DNA of 15,628 bases from Actinomycetes bacterium (GTDB lineage Bacteria; Actinomycetota; CALGFH01): contig JASLIH010000204.1 of assembly GCA_030152105.1 (NCBI GenBank), positions 1-15,628 of the forward strand, read 5' to 3'. Positions within the stretch are counted from its first letter, which is position 1. Each line of letters opens with the position of its first letter. Under the pieces are notes generated by a model. The model searched no databases, was not told the DNA's origin, and worked only from the letters and a program-made list of their open reading frames with translations. Shown here piece after piece: positions 6,127-14,027 of this stretch. Position numbers and translations under genes: made by a program.

Positions 6127-7680
6127 TTAGGCGGGCCGGATGACCACGCGACGGTGAGGGTCCTCACCAAGGCTCTCGGTCCGGGCACCATCGATCGCGG
6201 CGACGGCGTCGTGGACGATCTTTCGTTCTGCCGGGGTCATCGGCTGGAACTCGTGATCCTCGCGGGTTCGGATCACCTGCTCGGCCGTCGCCTTCACGAT
6301 CGAGACCAGCTGTTCGCGTTGCCGGGCACGGAAGCCGTTGATGTCGAGGAGCAAGCGGGCCCGCCGCTTTGACTGACGGAGCACGGCGAGACGGGTCAGC
6401 TCCTGGAGGGCATCGAGCGTCTCGCCGTTGGAGCCGACGAGCACATCCAGCTCGGAGCCTTCGAGGTCGATATGACCGCCGACTTCGTCGACCCAGGTGG
6501 TGATGTCACCGTCGACGTCCAAGGCGTCCAGGAGCCCCTCGAGGAAATCGCCGGCTCGTTCGGTATCTGCCTCCACCATCGCTGGTTCGATCGGTTCGTC
6601 GCGGTAGGTGCGGCGTGGAGATCTGGTCTCCCTCGACGATTCGGAACTGGGCGGTTCCGGGGCGGCGGACGATGCGGGGAGGGCCGACGTTGCCCGGCCT
6701 GCCTCGCCGTCCGAGGTCCGATCACCGTTGCCGGACGCGAGCGCCGAGGAGGACTGCGCGGCGGGGACTGCGGCGGCCTCTGGGGTGCTGATGGACGGGG
6801 TGGGCTCGTCGATCCCTGCATTCGCCACCTGGCTCGCGGTATCAGCTCCAGAGATGGATGTGGGAGCAGAGAGGTTCGGGGGGTCCGAGCGGATGGTTAG
6901 GCTCAGGTCGCTCGAGTCGTTCTTCGCGGTCGCGTTGGCGTCCGCTGGGCGTCCGGAAGTCGGACCCGCCTCCGGATCGGTGGAGGTGGAGGCCGGGTCC
7001 GGACCCGAGCGGGGAGGTGAGCTGAGGACCGGATCAGAGCTCGCCTCTGCTGCCGAACCCGCGGCCGGGGTCGAGGTGGGGGCAGGGGTCGCGGTCGAGG
7101 TCGAGGTCGCGACCTGGGTCGCTTGGGACAGGGATGCGTTCGAGGCGCCGGGATCAGCGGAGACCTGGCGGTCGGCGCCAGGGTCGGGTGCAGCGGCGCC
7201 GTCGGCAACACCGGCAGGGGCCTGGGCGGCGGCAGAGCCAGCAGCTCCGGCAGAGACCGGGGCACCTGTGGCATCGGCTGACGCCACCCCGACGCCAGAG
7301 GCGGCATCAGGGGCGGCAGTGGCGGCAGGACCAGCGGCATCGCCCGCGACCTGGGCTGGAGTATCGGTCGCCGCCGAGACGGCATCCGCACTGGCGGCCG
7401 ACCCAGCGCCCGAGGTCTCCACGCTCGACGGGACAGCCGGACCCGACCCGCCGGCCACGGGTTCTGAAGCCGAGGAGCCCGTGGACGTCGAACCGTCGGA
7501 ACTGGACCCGCTGCGGGGGGTTACTCGGACTCGGGCCGGGGTGCCGATGTAACCGAAGGTGGAGGGGACGGGGTCCTCGAGGACCTCGATGTCGACCTGG
7601 TCTGGACGGAGACCGAGCTGGGTGGCCGCGGCGGTGACCGCCGCGTCGACTGTCCTAGCGCTTGCCTCGGCGTGGGCCAC
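6127..7680 (-). CDS. khpB: Jag/KhpB RNA-binding protein with long disordered linker
   Basis: A 517-residue KhpB (Jag, SpoIIIJ-associated) if started at GTG 7680. That start is favoured because AAAGGG lies 8 nt upstream (7689-7694) and the Jag_N domain begins directly after it; an upstream in-frame start at 7794 would lie deep inside yidC. Domains: Jag_N (about 2-55; [16 protein letters not shown], then EVLEDPVPSTFGYIGTPARVRV), an Ala/Ser/Pro/Thr/Gly-rich linker of about 300 residues, a KH domain (about 378-450, GSNGETLDALQELTRLAV), and a C-terminal R3H domain (about 455-517, ending TESLGEDPHRRVVI). KhpB binds RNA, usually with KhpA, and is linked to cell-wall growth and division in Gram-positives. 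It overlaps yidC by 26 nt. The linker is much longer than in the short Jag proteins of Firmicutes. Confidence 0.92.
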   Translation of the reverse strand: MAHAEASARTVDAAVTAAATQLGLRPDQVDIEVLEDPVPSTFGYIGTPARVRVTPRSGSSSDGSTSTGSSASEPVAGGSGPAVPSSVETSGAGSAASADAVSAATDTPAQVAGDAAGPAATAAPDAASGVGVASADATGAPVSAGAAGSAAAQAPAGVADGAAAPDPGADRQVSADPGASNASLSQATQVATSTSTATPAPTSTPAAGSAAEASSDPVLSSPPRSGPDPASTSTDPEAGPTSGRPADANATAKNDSSDLSLTIRSDPPNLSAPTSISGADTASQVANAGIDEPTPSISTPEAAAVPAAQSSSALASGNGDRTSDGEAGRATSALPASSAAPEPPSSESSRETRSPRRTYRDEPIEPAMVEADTERAGDFLEGLLDALDVDGDITTWVDEVGGHIDLEGSELDVLVGSNGETLDALQELTRLAVLRQSKRRARLLLDINGFRARQREQLVSIVKATAEQVIRTREDHEFQPMTPAERKIVHDAVAAIDGARTESLGEDPHRRVVIRPA

Positions 7681-8737
7681 TCGACTTGCCCTTTCCGGAC
7701 GAGCGGCTGCCAGACCTCCGGTTGCCGCTGGTGCCCTGACGGCCACTCTGGCCCTGGCTCGGTTTCGCCTGGGCTCCCTTGGCCGCTGGTCCACCCTGCT
7801 TGGGAGATGCCTTGTTGGGCGATGCTTTGTTGGGCGATGCCTTGCCGTTCCCCGTCGTGGCGTTGGGGTTGCCGTTCTTGTTGGTCGCCGGGGAACGCTC
7901 TTCGGTCGCTCGCGACTGCGATGAGCCTCGGAACATGCTCAATGGGCCGAGCAGGCCCTTGCGGCCCTCGCCGTTCTCGACAAGGGCCGGAGCCCCGGCG
8001 GGGGCTGCCTGCACGTCACCCGCCGGCACCGGGTGGGTGCGGAGCAGCATCCACTGCTGGCCGACGCTCCAGAAGTTGGTGGTGACCCAGTAGATGATGA
8101 CCGCCAGCGGCACGTTGATCGCGAACACGAAGAACATCAGCGGCATGATCTTCATGATCATCTGCTGCTGAGGGTTGACCTGGGCCGTCTGCTTGTTCAT
8201 CAGCTGGCGCTGGGAGATGTAGGTGGTGAGCGCCATGGCCGTGGTCAGGACCAGGATCGTGAGCCCGGCCGCCGAGAAGATCTTGGCCCAGCCCGCGAGC
8301 TGCAGCCAGTGCTGCTCCAGCGGGACGCCGAAGAAGGTCTTGCCGAGCAGGACGTTCGGCCCGCCGGCGATCACCGGGCGGTAGATGACCTGGTAGAGCG
8401 CGAAGAAGAACGGCATCTGGGCGAGGAGAGGCCAGCATCCGGCCATCGGGTTGAAGCCGCGCTCCTTGTAGAGCGCCATCATCTCCTCGTTGAGCTTCGT
8501 CTTGTCGTTCTTGTACTTGGCCTGCAGCTTCTTGATCTCTGGGGCGAGCTCCTGCATGACCCGCGTCGACTTGACCTGCTTGACGGTGAGCGGGATGAGC
8601 AGGATCCGCACGGCGATCGTCAGCAGGACGATCGAGAACCAGTAGCTCTGGCTGCCCATGATCGGCTCGACCAGTTCCTGGAAGAACGTCAGGATGTGGT
8701 AGAGCGCATCACGGAAACTGTTGAAGATCTCGATCAC
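7655..8737 (-). CDS. yidC: YidC/Oxa1-family membrane protein insertase
   Basis: A 360-residue membrane insertase of the Gram-positive type, which lacks the large periplasmic domain. Hydrophobic segments are visible near 30-53, 103-121, 153-173 and 197-218. Family landmarks are the groove arginine in AVRILLIPL (R44), the basic cytoplasmic helical hairpin (about 52-95, [20 protein letters not shown]) and [20 protein letters not shown] (100-119). The tail after about 235 is long, Lys/Ser/Gly/Asn/Arg-rich and basic, with an ASPNK tandem repeat; basic C-terminal tails in this family can bind ribosomes. GTG at 8737 overlaps the yidD stop by 4 nt (GTGA), and GAGAGG lies 6 nt upstream. Confidence 0.96.
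   Translation of the reverse strand: MIEIFNSFRDALYHILTFFQELVEPIMGSQSYWFSIVLLTIAVRILLIPLTVKQVKSTRVMQELAPEIKKLQAKYKNDKTKLNEEMMALYKERGFNPMAGCWPLLAQMPFFFALYQVIYRPVIAGGPNVLLGKTFFGVPLEQHWLQLAGWAKIFSAAGLTILVLTTAMALTTYISQRQLMNKQTAQVNPQQQMIMKIMPLMFFVFAINVPLAVIIYWVTTNFWSVGQQWMLLRTHPVPAGDVQAAPAGAPALVENGEGRKGLLGPLSMFRGSSQSRATEERSPATNKNGNPNATTGNGKASPNKASPNKASPKQGGPAAKGAQAKPSQGQSGRQGTSGNRRSGSRSSGKGKSSGPRRGKR
7806..7850 (-). repeat. 15-bp in-frame repeat in the yidC tail
   Basis: Three tandem 15-bp units (7806-7820, 7821-7835, 7836-7850, the last diverged) encode the run [14 protein letters not shown] in the basic C-terminal tail of YidC. Confidence 0.75.
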
Positions 8738-9072
8738 GAGGAGCCTCTCTCAGGCGGGCCGACCTGGCCGGCGCTCACCACCTCACGGTACCCCTTGCGG
8801 CCCGGCTTCACGCGACCGGTCGAAGGCGGAACGTAGTCGAAGCCCCCCGGATGGAACGGCTGACACTTCAGGAGACGGCGCAGGGCCAGCCAGGAGCCCC
8901 GGAGGGCACCATGGGTCTGGACCGCCGTCTTGGCATATGCCGAGCAGGACGGGTGGAACCGGCAGCGGTTCCCCAGGAAGGGACTGATGAAGCGCTGGTA
9001 GCCCCCGATGAGCGCCATCAGCACGGCGGCCGCCCTGCTGGGCGCCGGCGTCCTGTCCTGCCCGTCACTCAA
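8734..9072 (-). CDS. yidD: YidD membrane protein insertion efficiency factor
   Basis: A 112-residue YidD (haemolysin-like DUF37 family), a small membrane-associated protein that assists YidC-dependent insertion. The family core is clear: [20 protein letters not shown] followed by [14 protein letters not shown] (residues 22-55) and [19 protein letters not shown] (65-83), with the conserved cysteines. The TTG start at 9072 overlaps the rnpA stop in a TTGA arrangement, and GGAGG lies 9 nt upstream (9082-9086). Its own stop overlaps the yidC start. These overlaps indicate coupled translation of rnpA-yidD-yidC. The ~28-residue C-terminal tail is not part of the conserved core. Confidence 0.94.
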   Translation of the reverse strand: MSDGQDRTPAPSRAAAVLMALIGGYQRFISPFLGNRCRFHPSCSAYAKTAVQTHGALRGSWLALRRLLKCQPFHPGGFDYVPPSTGRVKPGRKGYREVVSAGQVGPPERGSS

Positions 9073-9422
9073 GCGCCGTCGCCTCCACGCAGGCCGGCCG
9101 CGCTCAGCAGCTCGCGGATGTCGCCGGCGATCTCCCGGTAGGAGGCACCGGCGACGCTCGGCCGGGCCACGACGACCAGGTCGAGGCCCTCGGGCAGCTC
9201 CCTGCCCTCAAGGCGCAGGGCCTCCCGGAGCAGGCGCTTGGCCCGGTTGCGGGCGACCGCGCCGCCGACCTTGCGGCTCACCACCAGGCCGGCCCTGGCC
9301 GGGCCGGTCCCCGTTGTCCGCTTGGCGACGTACAGCACCACCGCGCCCTGGGCGTAGGAACGACCGGTCGAGAACACCGACCGGAAGGCGGCCGGCGAGC
9401 TGAGCCGGTTCACCGCGGCCAC
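9069..9422 (-). CDS. rnpA: Ribonuclease P protein component RnpA
   Basis: A 117-residue basic protein subunit of RNase P, which helps the catalytic RNA remove tRNA 5' leaders. Typical features are [18 protein letters not shown] (5-22), the central strand [14 protein letters not shown], and the RNR signature [13 protein letters not shown] (58-70) that contacts RNA. The GTG at 9422 lies 92 bp downstream of the rpmH stop. A second in-frame GTG at 9413 would remove three residues and cannot be excluded. No strong Shine-Dalgarno is seen. The final codons overlap yidD. Confidence 0.95.
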   Translation of the reverse strand: MAAVNRLSSPAAFRSVFSTGRSYAQGAVVLYVAKRTTGTGPARAGLVVSRKVGGAVARNRAKRLLREALRLEGRELPEGLDLVVVARPSVAGASYREIAGDIRELLSAAGLRGGDGA

Positions 9423-9514
9423 GGCGCACCCCGGTCTCCGAGGGGAGCCGTACGCCAGGCCGGACAGCCCGGACCAGCGGCTCCCAGCGCGGCGAGGTTG
9501 GTCACCGGAACTCC

Positions 9515-9649
9515 TCAGGCTCCGAGCCGGATGCGGCCCTTGGCCCGGCGGCGGGCGATGATCGAGCGTCCGGCGCGCGTGCGCATCCGGATCCGGAAGC
9601 CATGCGTCTTGGCACGCTTACGATTGTTCGGCTGGAAGGTACGCTTCAC
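9515..9649 (-). CDS. rpmH: 50S ribosomal protein L34
   Basis: A 44-residue L34. The peptide starts [20 protein letters not shown] and ends in the Arg/Lys-rich [17 protein letters not shown], the near-universal pattern of this small 50S protein. Its length is standard. The GTG start at 9649 has AGGAG 8 nt upstream (9658-9662). Transcription runs away from dnaA, the usual divergent arrangement at bacterial origins, and rnpA follows after 92 bp. Confidence 0.98.
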   Translation of the reverse strand: MKRTFQPNNRKRAKTHGFRIRMRTRAGRSIIARRRAKGRIRLGA

Positions 9650-9962
9650 GACGACGGCTCCTAATCCCGGTCGAGGCGGGGGCAGGCAGAGACAGGGCGC
9701 GGAGAACGCGCCGAAAGACGATGGTACGGGCCTCGCGCGAACGCCGTCAACGCGACTCCTTCGGGGTCTCCTTATGGCTGCTGAGTCCGTAGACGAGCCC
9801 TTGAGGGGCCGCGGCTGCCGATGCTATCCTCCGGCCCGCCTTCAGTCGGCGGCCCACACGTCTGGCCCGGCTTCCCCGTCACGGCCATCTGCCCTCTACG
9901 TCGAGGGTCTGCCGTCTCTCCCGGTACCGGCCCGGTCGGGCCACCGCGTCCGCAGGGTCGGG

Positions 9963-9994
9963 TTCTCCACACCTGTGGATGGGGGTGTGGATAT
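9963..9994. promoter_or_regulatory. Three DnaA-box-like 9-mers upstream of dnaA
   Basis: TTCTCCACA (9963-9971, plus), TGTGGATGG (9974-9982, complement CCATCCACA) and TGTGGATAT (9986-9994, complement ATATCCACA) each keep the TCCACA core of the DnaA box TTATCCACA. The first two face each other 2 bp apart. A cluster beside the dnaA promoter suggests autoregulation of dnaA or one half of a bipartite origin. Confidence 0.65.
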
Positions 9995-10061
9995 GTAGGT
10001 TGCGGCGGGTCGAAGGGTCGCAGAGGGTGTGTCGCACATTGAGCGCACACTGTCGGCATCC

Positions 10062-10067
10062 GGAGGA
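10062..10067 (+). promoter_or_regulatory. dnaA Shine-Dalgarno
   Basis: GGAGGA lies 5 nt before the TTG at 10073 and supports that unusual start codon, since no ATG or GTG is better placed. Confidence 0.8.
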
Positions 10068-10072
10068 CTCGA

Positions 10073-11458
10073 TTGCCGGAAAGGGATGAGGCGGCTGTGG
10101 TCGAAGGGTTCCATGACGACGCGGCGGCGATCTGGACGGCGTGCCTCGAGTCGCTCGACGGCGCCGGGTCGACCCACAAGGCCTGGCTGGCCCAGATCCG
10201 CCCGGTGGCTCTGTCCGGTGACACGCTGGTCCTGGCCGTCCCGGACGAGTTCGTCAAGGAATGGATCGAGCAGCGCTACGCCCCGACCGTGGTCACGGCC
10301 CTCGGGCGGGTCGCGGGCCGGCCGCTGGACATCCGGGTCACCGTGGGACCGCTGGAGGACACCGTCGACGAGGAGCAGCTGCGGCCGGTCGCCGCGCCCA
10401 AGCCGGTCGCCGAGCGTCCCCAGCTGACGCCCAAGTACACCTTCGAGCGGTTTGTGATCGGCTCCTCCAACCGGTTCGCCCACGCGGCCGCCGTGGCCGT
10501 GGCCGAGGCGCCCGCCAAGTCCTACAACCCGCTGTTCATCTACGGCGGGGCTGGGCTGGGCAAGACCCACCTGCTGCACGCGATCGGGCACTACACGGGC
10601 AACCTCTACCTCCAGGCCCGTATCCGGTACGTGTCGAGCGAGCAGTTCACCAACGAGTTCATCAACGCCATCCGCGACGACCGCACCGGGGCCTTCCAGC
10701 GCCGTTACCGCGACAACGACGTCCTGCTGATCGATGACATCCAGTTCCTGGAAGGCAAGGAGCGCACCCAGGAGGAGTTCTTCCACACCTTCAACGCGCT
10801 TCACAATGCCGACAAGCAGATCGTGATCTCCTCGGACCGGCCGCCCAAGCAGATCGCCACGCTCGAGGACCGGCTCCGCAGCCGGTTCGAGTGGGGCCTG
10901 ATCACCGACGTCCAGCCCCCCGACCTCGAGACCCGGATCGCCATCCTGCGCAAGAAGTCGGTCGCCGACGGCCTGAGCGTGCCCGACGACGTGCTCTCCT
11001 TCATCGCCTCCAAGGTCCAGTCCAACATCCGCGAGCTCGAGGGCGCGCTGATCCGGGTGACGGCCTTCTCCTCGCTCAACGGCAGCCCGATCGACCTGGC
11101 CCTGGCCGAGATCGTGCTCAAGGACCTGTTCCCCGACGAGGGCCGCCACGAGGTCTCGGTCCCGATCATCATGGCCGAGACGGCCACCTACTTCGGCCTG
11201 ACCATCGAGGACCTGACCGGCTCCAACCGCTCCAGGCTGCTGGTCACGGCCAGGCAGATGGCCATGTACCTGACCCGCGAGCTGACCGACCTGTCGCTGC
11301 CCAAGATCGGGCAGGCCTTCGGCGGCCGTGACCACACCACGGTCATGCACGCCACCCAGAAGATCCGCGGGCTCATGCGGGAGCGCCGCAGCATCTACAA
11401 CCAGGTCCAGGAGCTGACCAACCGGGTCAGAGTCCGTGCCCAGCAGCAGGGGTCGTGA
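10073..11458 (+). CDS. dnaA: Chromosomal replication initiator DnaA
   Basis: A 461-residue AAA+ initiator that binds DnaA boxes and melts the origin. Domain I (about 12-92) carries the [10 protein letters not shown] and WIEQRYAP segments used for helicase and regulator contacts. Domain II is very short (about 93-117), unlike the long linkers of Streptomyces. Domain III has Walker [10 protein letters not shown] (158-166), Walker [11 protein letters not shown] (217-226), and the sensor and arginine-finger segments through about 345. Domain IV (about 360-461) has the DNA-binding helices and the DnaA signature [11 protein letters not shown] (417-427). The start is TTG with a close Shine-Dalgarno. 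Third codon positions are almost always G or C. Confidence 0.98.
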   Translation: MPERDEAAVVEGFHDDAAAIWTACLESLDGAGSTHKAWLAQIRPVALSGDTLVLAVPDEFVKEWIEQRYAPTVVTALGRVAGRPLDIRVTVGPLEDTVDEEQLRPVAAPKPVAERPQLTPKYTFERFVIGSSNRFAHAAAVAVAEAPAKSYNPLFIYGGAGLGKTHLLHAIGHYTGNLYLQARIRYVSSEQFTNEFINAIRDDRTGAFQRRYRDNDVLLIDDIQFLEGKERTQEEFFHTFNALHNADKQIVISSDRPPKQIATLEDRLRSRFEWGLITDVQPPDLETRIAILRKKSVADGLSVPDDVLSFIASKVQSNIRELEGALIRVTAFSSLNGSPIDLALAEIVLKDLFPDEGRHEVSVPIIMAETATYFGLTIEDLTGSNRSRLLVTARQMAMYLTRELTDLSLPKIGQAFGGRDHTTVMHATQKIRGLMRERRSIYNQVQELTNRVRVRAQQQGS

Positions 11459-11717
11459 GCCGCGATGGCCTGGGGACGACCTGGGGACGAGCTGTCGACA
11501 GGCGGGGGACGGAGGGCGGTCTCCGGGGGGCGGCCGCTTGCCTGGGGACAGCCGGGTGCGGTTCTCCCCACCCCATCTGGGACGGCGGCAGCGGCCGCAC
11601 GCTGGAGGATCATCCCTCCGTCCACATGCCCACAGCCCCTATTGCTGTTGCAAGGTTCTCTAGTTCTTCAAGCAAACAACACCAAGACCCTGGGGACAGG
11701 TCGGGAGGTCGACTGCC
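11459..11717. other. oriC: Putative oriC (dnaA-dnaN intergenic)
   Basis: This gap contains many DnaA-box-like 9-mers: TGGGGACGA at 11471 and 11482 (11 bp apart), TGTCGACAG at 11493, TGGGGACAG at 11543 and 11691, TTCTCCCCA at 11562 and CCGTCCACA at 11618. Most read TCCCCA where the classical box has TCCACA. A relatively AT-rich stretch (11638-11687) lies between the main cluster and the last box and is the best unwinding-element candidate. Two GCGGCCGC palindromes (11530, 11591) flank part of the cluster. The dnaN ribosome site GGGAGG (11703-11708) ends the region. Location between dnaA and dnaN is the usual one for actinobacterial oriC. Confidence 0.8.
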
Positions 11718-12812
11718 TTGAAGTTCACGACTGAGCGCGACAACTTCGCCGACGCGGTGGCCTGGGTCAGCCGGACAGTCTCGACCAGACCCACCCTGCC
11801 GGTGCTGGGCGGCACCCTGGTCGAGCTCGAGGGGAACCGGCTGCGGCTGGCCTCGACCGACCTGGAGCACACCGGCGAGGCCGTGATCGAGGTCCGCGGG
11901 GAGGCCGACGGCCGGGTCGTGGTCCCGGGGCGCATCTTCGGCGACGTGGCCCGGAACCTGCCCACCGGCCTGGTCGAGGTCGAAGGGGCCGACGGCGGCC
12001 TCGAGGTCCGGCGCGGTCAGATCACCCACGAGCTGCGTCTGCTCGACGCCGAGGACTTCCCCACCCTCACCCAGCCGTCGCTCGAGCACGTCGGCACCCT
12101 CTCCGGCGAGGCCCTGGCCGGGGCCGCCGCCCAGGTCGGCCGGGCCGCCTCCCATGACGAGGCTCGGCCCGTGCTGACCGCCGTGCTGTTCGAGGCCGAG
12201 CGCGAGCGCCTCACCCTGGCCGCCACCGACTCCTACCGCCTGGCCGTGCGCACGCTCGACTGGAGCTGGGAGCACGAGCCGATGACGGCCCTTGTCCCGG
12301 CGCGGGCCATCACCGAGGCGGCCCGGGCCCTGGCCGGCGAGGCCACGGTCGAGATCGGCATCGAGCCGCACCAGGTCACCTTCGCCGGCGGCGGCCGCCG
12401 ACTGACCTCGCGACTGGTCGAGGGCGAGTTCCCCAAGTTCCGCAGCCTGATCCCGTCGGGCTACGAGAGTGTCGCCACCCTCGACCGCCAGGTCCTGCTG
12501 GACGCGCTGAAGCAGGTCACGCCGTACGGCCAGAACAACAACCCGGTGCGGCTGACCTTCGACCGCGAGCGCCTCCAGGTCGACGGCAGCCTCCAGGACG
12601 TGGGCCGGGGCGCCGCCTCGGTGGACGCCAAGTACGAGGGCGAGGGCCTGACCATCGCCTTCAACCCGGTCTACCTCAGCGACGGGGTGGCGGCCGTCGA
12701 CGACAACGAGGCCGTCATCGAGGTCCGAGACGGCCTCAAGCCGGCCCTCATCCACGGCAACGACGCCCTCGGGTTCATGTACCTGCTGATGCCGGTCAGG
12801 CTGCCCGGATGA
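11718..12812 (+). CDS. dnaN: DNA polymerase III beta sliding clamp
   Basis: A 364-residue clamp, the standard length, which dimerises into a ring that tethers polymerases and partner proteins to DNA. The three clamp folds are visible in order: MKFTTERDNFADAVAWVSR with RPTLPVLGGTLVE (1-38), the middle domain with DEARPVLTAVLFE and LAATDSYRLAVRTL (about 145-178), and the last domain ending FNPVYLSDGVAAV and the C-terminal MPVRLPG, part of the partner-binding pocket. The start is TTG at 11718 with GGGAGG 9 nt upstream. It lies directly downstream of the presumed origin and reads away from it. Confidence 0.98.
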   Translation: MKFTTERDNFADAVAWVSRTVSTRPTLPVLGGTLVELEGNRLRLASTDLEHTGEAVIEVRGEADGRVVVPGRIFGDVARNLPTGLVEVEGADGGLEVRRGQITHELRLLDAEDFPTLTQPSLEHVGTLSGEALAGAAAQVGRAASHDEARPVLTAVLFEAERERLTLAATDSYRLAVRTLDWSWEHEPMTALVPARAITEAARALAGEATVEIGIEPHQVTFAGGGRRLTSRLVEGEFPKFRSLIPSGYESVATLDRQVLLDALKQVTPYGQNNNPVRLTFDRERLQVDGSLQDVGRGAASVDAKYEGEGLTIAFNPVYLSDGVAAVDDNEAVIEVRDGLKPALIHGNDALGFMYLLMPVRLPG

Positions 12813-12871
12813 GCCGCCCCGGTACCGCTGGTTCGCCGCGGCCGGCGCCGGCGCCGGTCTAGAGTGCGGGC
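12813..12871. other. dnaN-recF spacer with palindromic GC tract
   Basis: A 59-bp spacer containing the self-complementary GCCGGCGCCGGCGCCGG tract (about 12841-12857). It is followed by TAGAGT, a weak match to the TANNNT -10 pattern, shortly before the recF ATG. No clear Shine-Dalgarno precedes recF. Confidence 0.4.
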
Positions 12872-13999
12872 ATGCGGCTGGAACGGCTGGAGGTCGTCGA
12901 CTTCCGGAACCACGATCGGGCGTCGATGGAGCTCCCGGCTGGGGTGTCCGCGCTGGTCGGGCCCAACGGGGTCGGCAAGACGAACCTCCTGGAGGCGGCC
13001 GGCTACCTGGCGACCCTCGGCTCGCACCGGGTCGGGCAGGACGCGGCCCTGATCCGGGCCGGTTCCTCGTCGGCGGTGATCCGGGCGGCCGTCCAGCGGG
13101 CCGGGCGGCGGCTGCTGGTCGACCTGGAGCTCCGGCCGGGCAGCGGGGTCCGCGGACGGGTGAACGGGGCCCCGGTGCCACGGGCCAGGGACCTGCTCGG
13201 GGTGGTTCGGGCGACGGTGTTCGCGCCCGAGGACCTGGGGCTGGTCCGTGGCGACCCGGAGGAGCGCCGCCGCTTCCTCGACACCCTGGCCACCCAGCGG
13301 CTGCCCCGCTACCACGGCAGCCGGCAGGACTACGACCGGGTGCTGCGCCAGCGCAACACCCTGCTGCGGAGCGCGGGCGGGCGGCTCCCGGCGAGCGCTC
13401 TGGCCACCCTCGAGGTGTGGGACGAGAAGCTGGCCTCGGCCGGCGCCGAGATCTGGTCCGAGCGGCTCCGGCTGGTGGCGGCGCTCACGCCCCGGGTCGA
13501 GCTCGCCTACCAGCGCCTGGCCGGCCGGGACGACGAGGTCGACGTCGCGTACGTGTCCTCGGCGGCCGGGACCCCCGGGCTCGACCCCGACCCGGTCAAG
13601 CTTGCCAAGGCGCTGCGGGAGCGGCTGGTCGCCGACCGGGCCCGCGAGGTCGAGCGGGGCGTCACCCTGTCCGGCCCGCACCGCGACGACCTGGCGCTCG
13701 CCCTGCGCGGGCTGCCCGCCCGCACCCATGCCTCCCACGGCGAGGCCTGGTCGCTGGCCCTGGCCCTGCGGCTGGGGTCGCACTGGCTGCTGGCCGAGGA
13801 AGGGGAGGAGCCGGTACTGCTGATGGACGACGTGTTCGCCGAGCTCGACCGGCAGCGACGGGACCGGGTCGCGGAGGCGGCCCTGGCCGCGGAGCAGACG
13901 ATCGTCACGGCGGCGGTCCCCGAGGAGCTGCCGCCCGAGCTCAACGCGTCCGTGTTTCACGTGGAACCAGGATCGGTTCAGCTCAGGACGGGTCCGTGA
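12872..13999 (+). CDS. recF: RecF DNA repair and recombination ATPase
   Basis: A 375-residue SMC/ABC-like ATPase that binds gapped DNA and promotes RecA loading with RecOR. It starts MRLERLEVVDFRNH, the usual RecF N-terminus. Walker A GPNGVGKT is at 30-37, FAPEDLGLVRGDPEERRRFLD at 117-137, LSGPHRDDL at 266-274, the ABC-signature segment ASHGEAWSLALALRL at 287-301, and Walker B VLLMDDVFAELD at 315-326. The signature is less conventional than the SxGQ(Q/R) seen in many RecF proteins, but the alignable blocks are all present. A degenerate parS lies in the last codons (VFHVEPG). Confidence 0.97.
   Translation: MRLERLEVVDFRNHDRASMELPAGVSALVGPNGVGKTNLLEAAGYLATLGSHRVGQDAALIRAGSSSAVIRAAVQRAGRRLLVDLELRPGSGVRGRVNGAPVPRARDLLGVVRATVFAPEDLGLVRGDPEERRRFLDTLATQRLPRYHGSRQDYDRVLRQRNTLLRSAGGRLPASALATLEVWDEKLASAGAEIWSERLRLVAALTPRVELAYQRLAGRDDEVDVAYVSSAAGTPGLDPDPVKLAKALRERLVADRAREVERGVTLSGPHRDDLALALRGLPARTHASHGEAWSLALALRLGSHWLLAEEGEEPVLLMDDVFAELDRQRRDRVAEAALAAEQTIVTAAVPEELPPELNASVFHVEPGSVQLRTGP
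13953..13968. promoter_or_regulatory. Degenerate parS-like site in recF
   Basis: TGTTTCACGTGGAACC matches the parS core GTTTCACGTGAAAC at 13 of 14 positions (A to G in the right arm). It encodes VFHVEP in RecF. It may be a weak ParB site; RecF sequence constraint could also explain it. Confidence 0.5.
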
Positions 14000-14027
14000 C
14001 CCAAACCGGGGCAAGTCGGGTGCGGGC

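Larger units (their letters stand above)
9650..10072. other. Divergent rpmH-dnaA intergenic region
   Basis: This 423-bp region must carry the promoters of both operons. It contains a hairpin GACTCC-TTC-GGGGTC (9754-9768, one G-T pair) in the presumed rpmH leader. On the minus strand TAGCAT (complement of 9821-9826) fits the actinobacterial TANNNT -10 pattern for rpmH, but I find no clear -35. Near dnaA are three DnaA-box-like sites (9963-9994), a TAGGTT -10-like hexamer (9996-10001) and the dnaA ribosome site. Plus-strand open frames here are shadows of rpmH. Confidence 0.6.

Noticed and set aside
6608..7552. 314-codon plus-strand frame opposite the KhpB linker
   Set aside because: Ala/Glu/Pro-rich mirror of the repetitive linker; the opposite strand has Jag_N, KH and R3H domains in one frame.
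9896..11350. 484-codon minus-strand frame opposite dnaA
   Set aside because: Shadow produced by strong third-position GC bias of dnaA.
12858..12871. TAGAGT hexamer as a recF promoter
   Set aside because: Weak -10 only, no -35, and recF is likely co-transcribed with dnaN; too little to call.
11610..13181. 523-codon minus-strand frame opposite dnaN and across the oriC edge
   Set aside because: Spans intergenic DNA and two real genes antisense; no domain recognisable.
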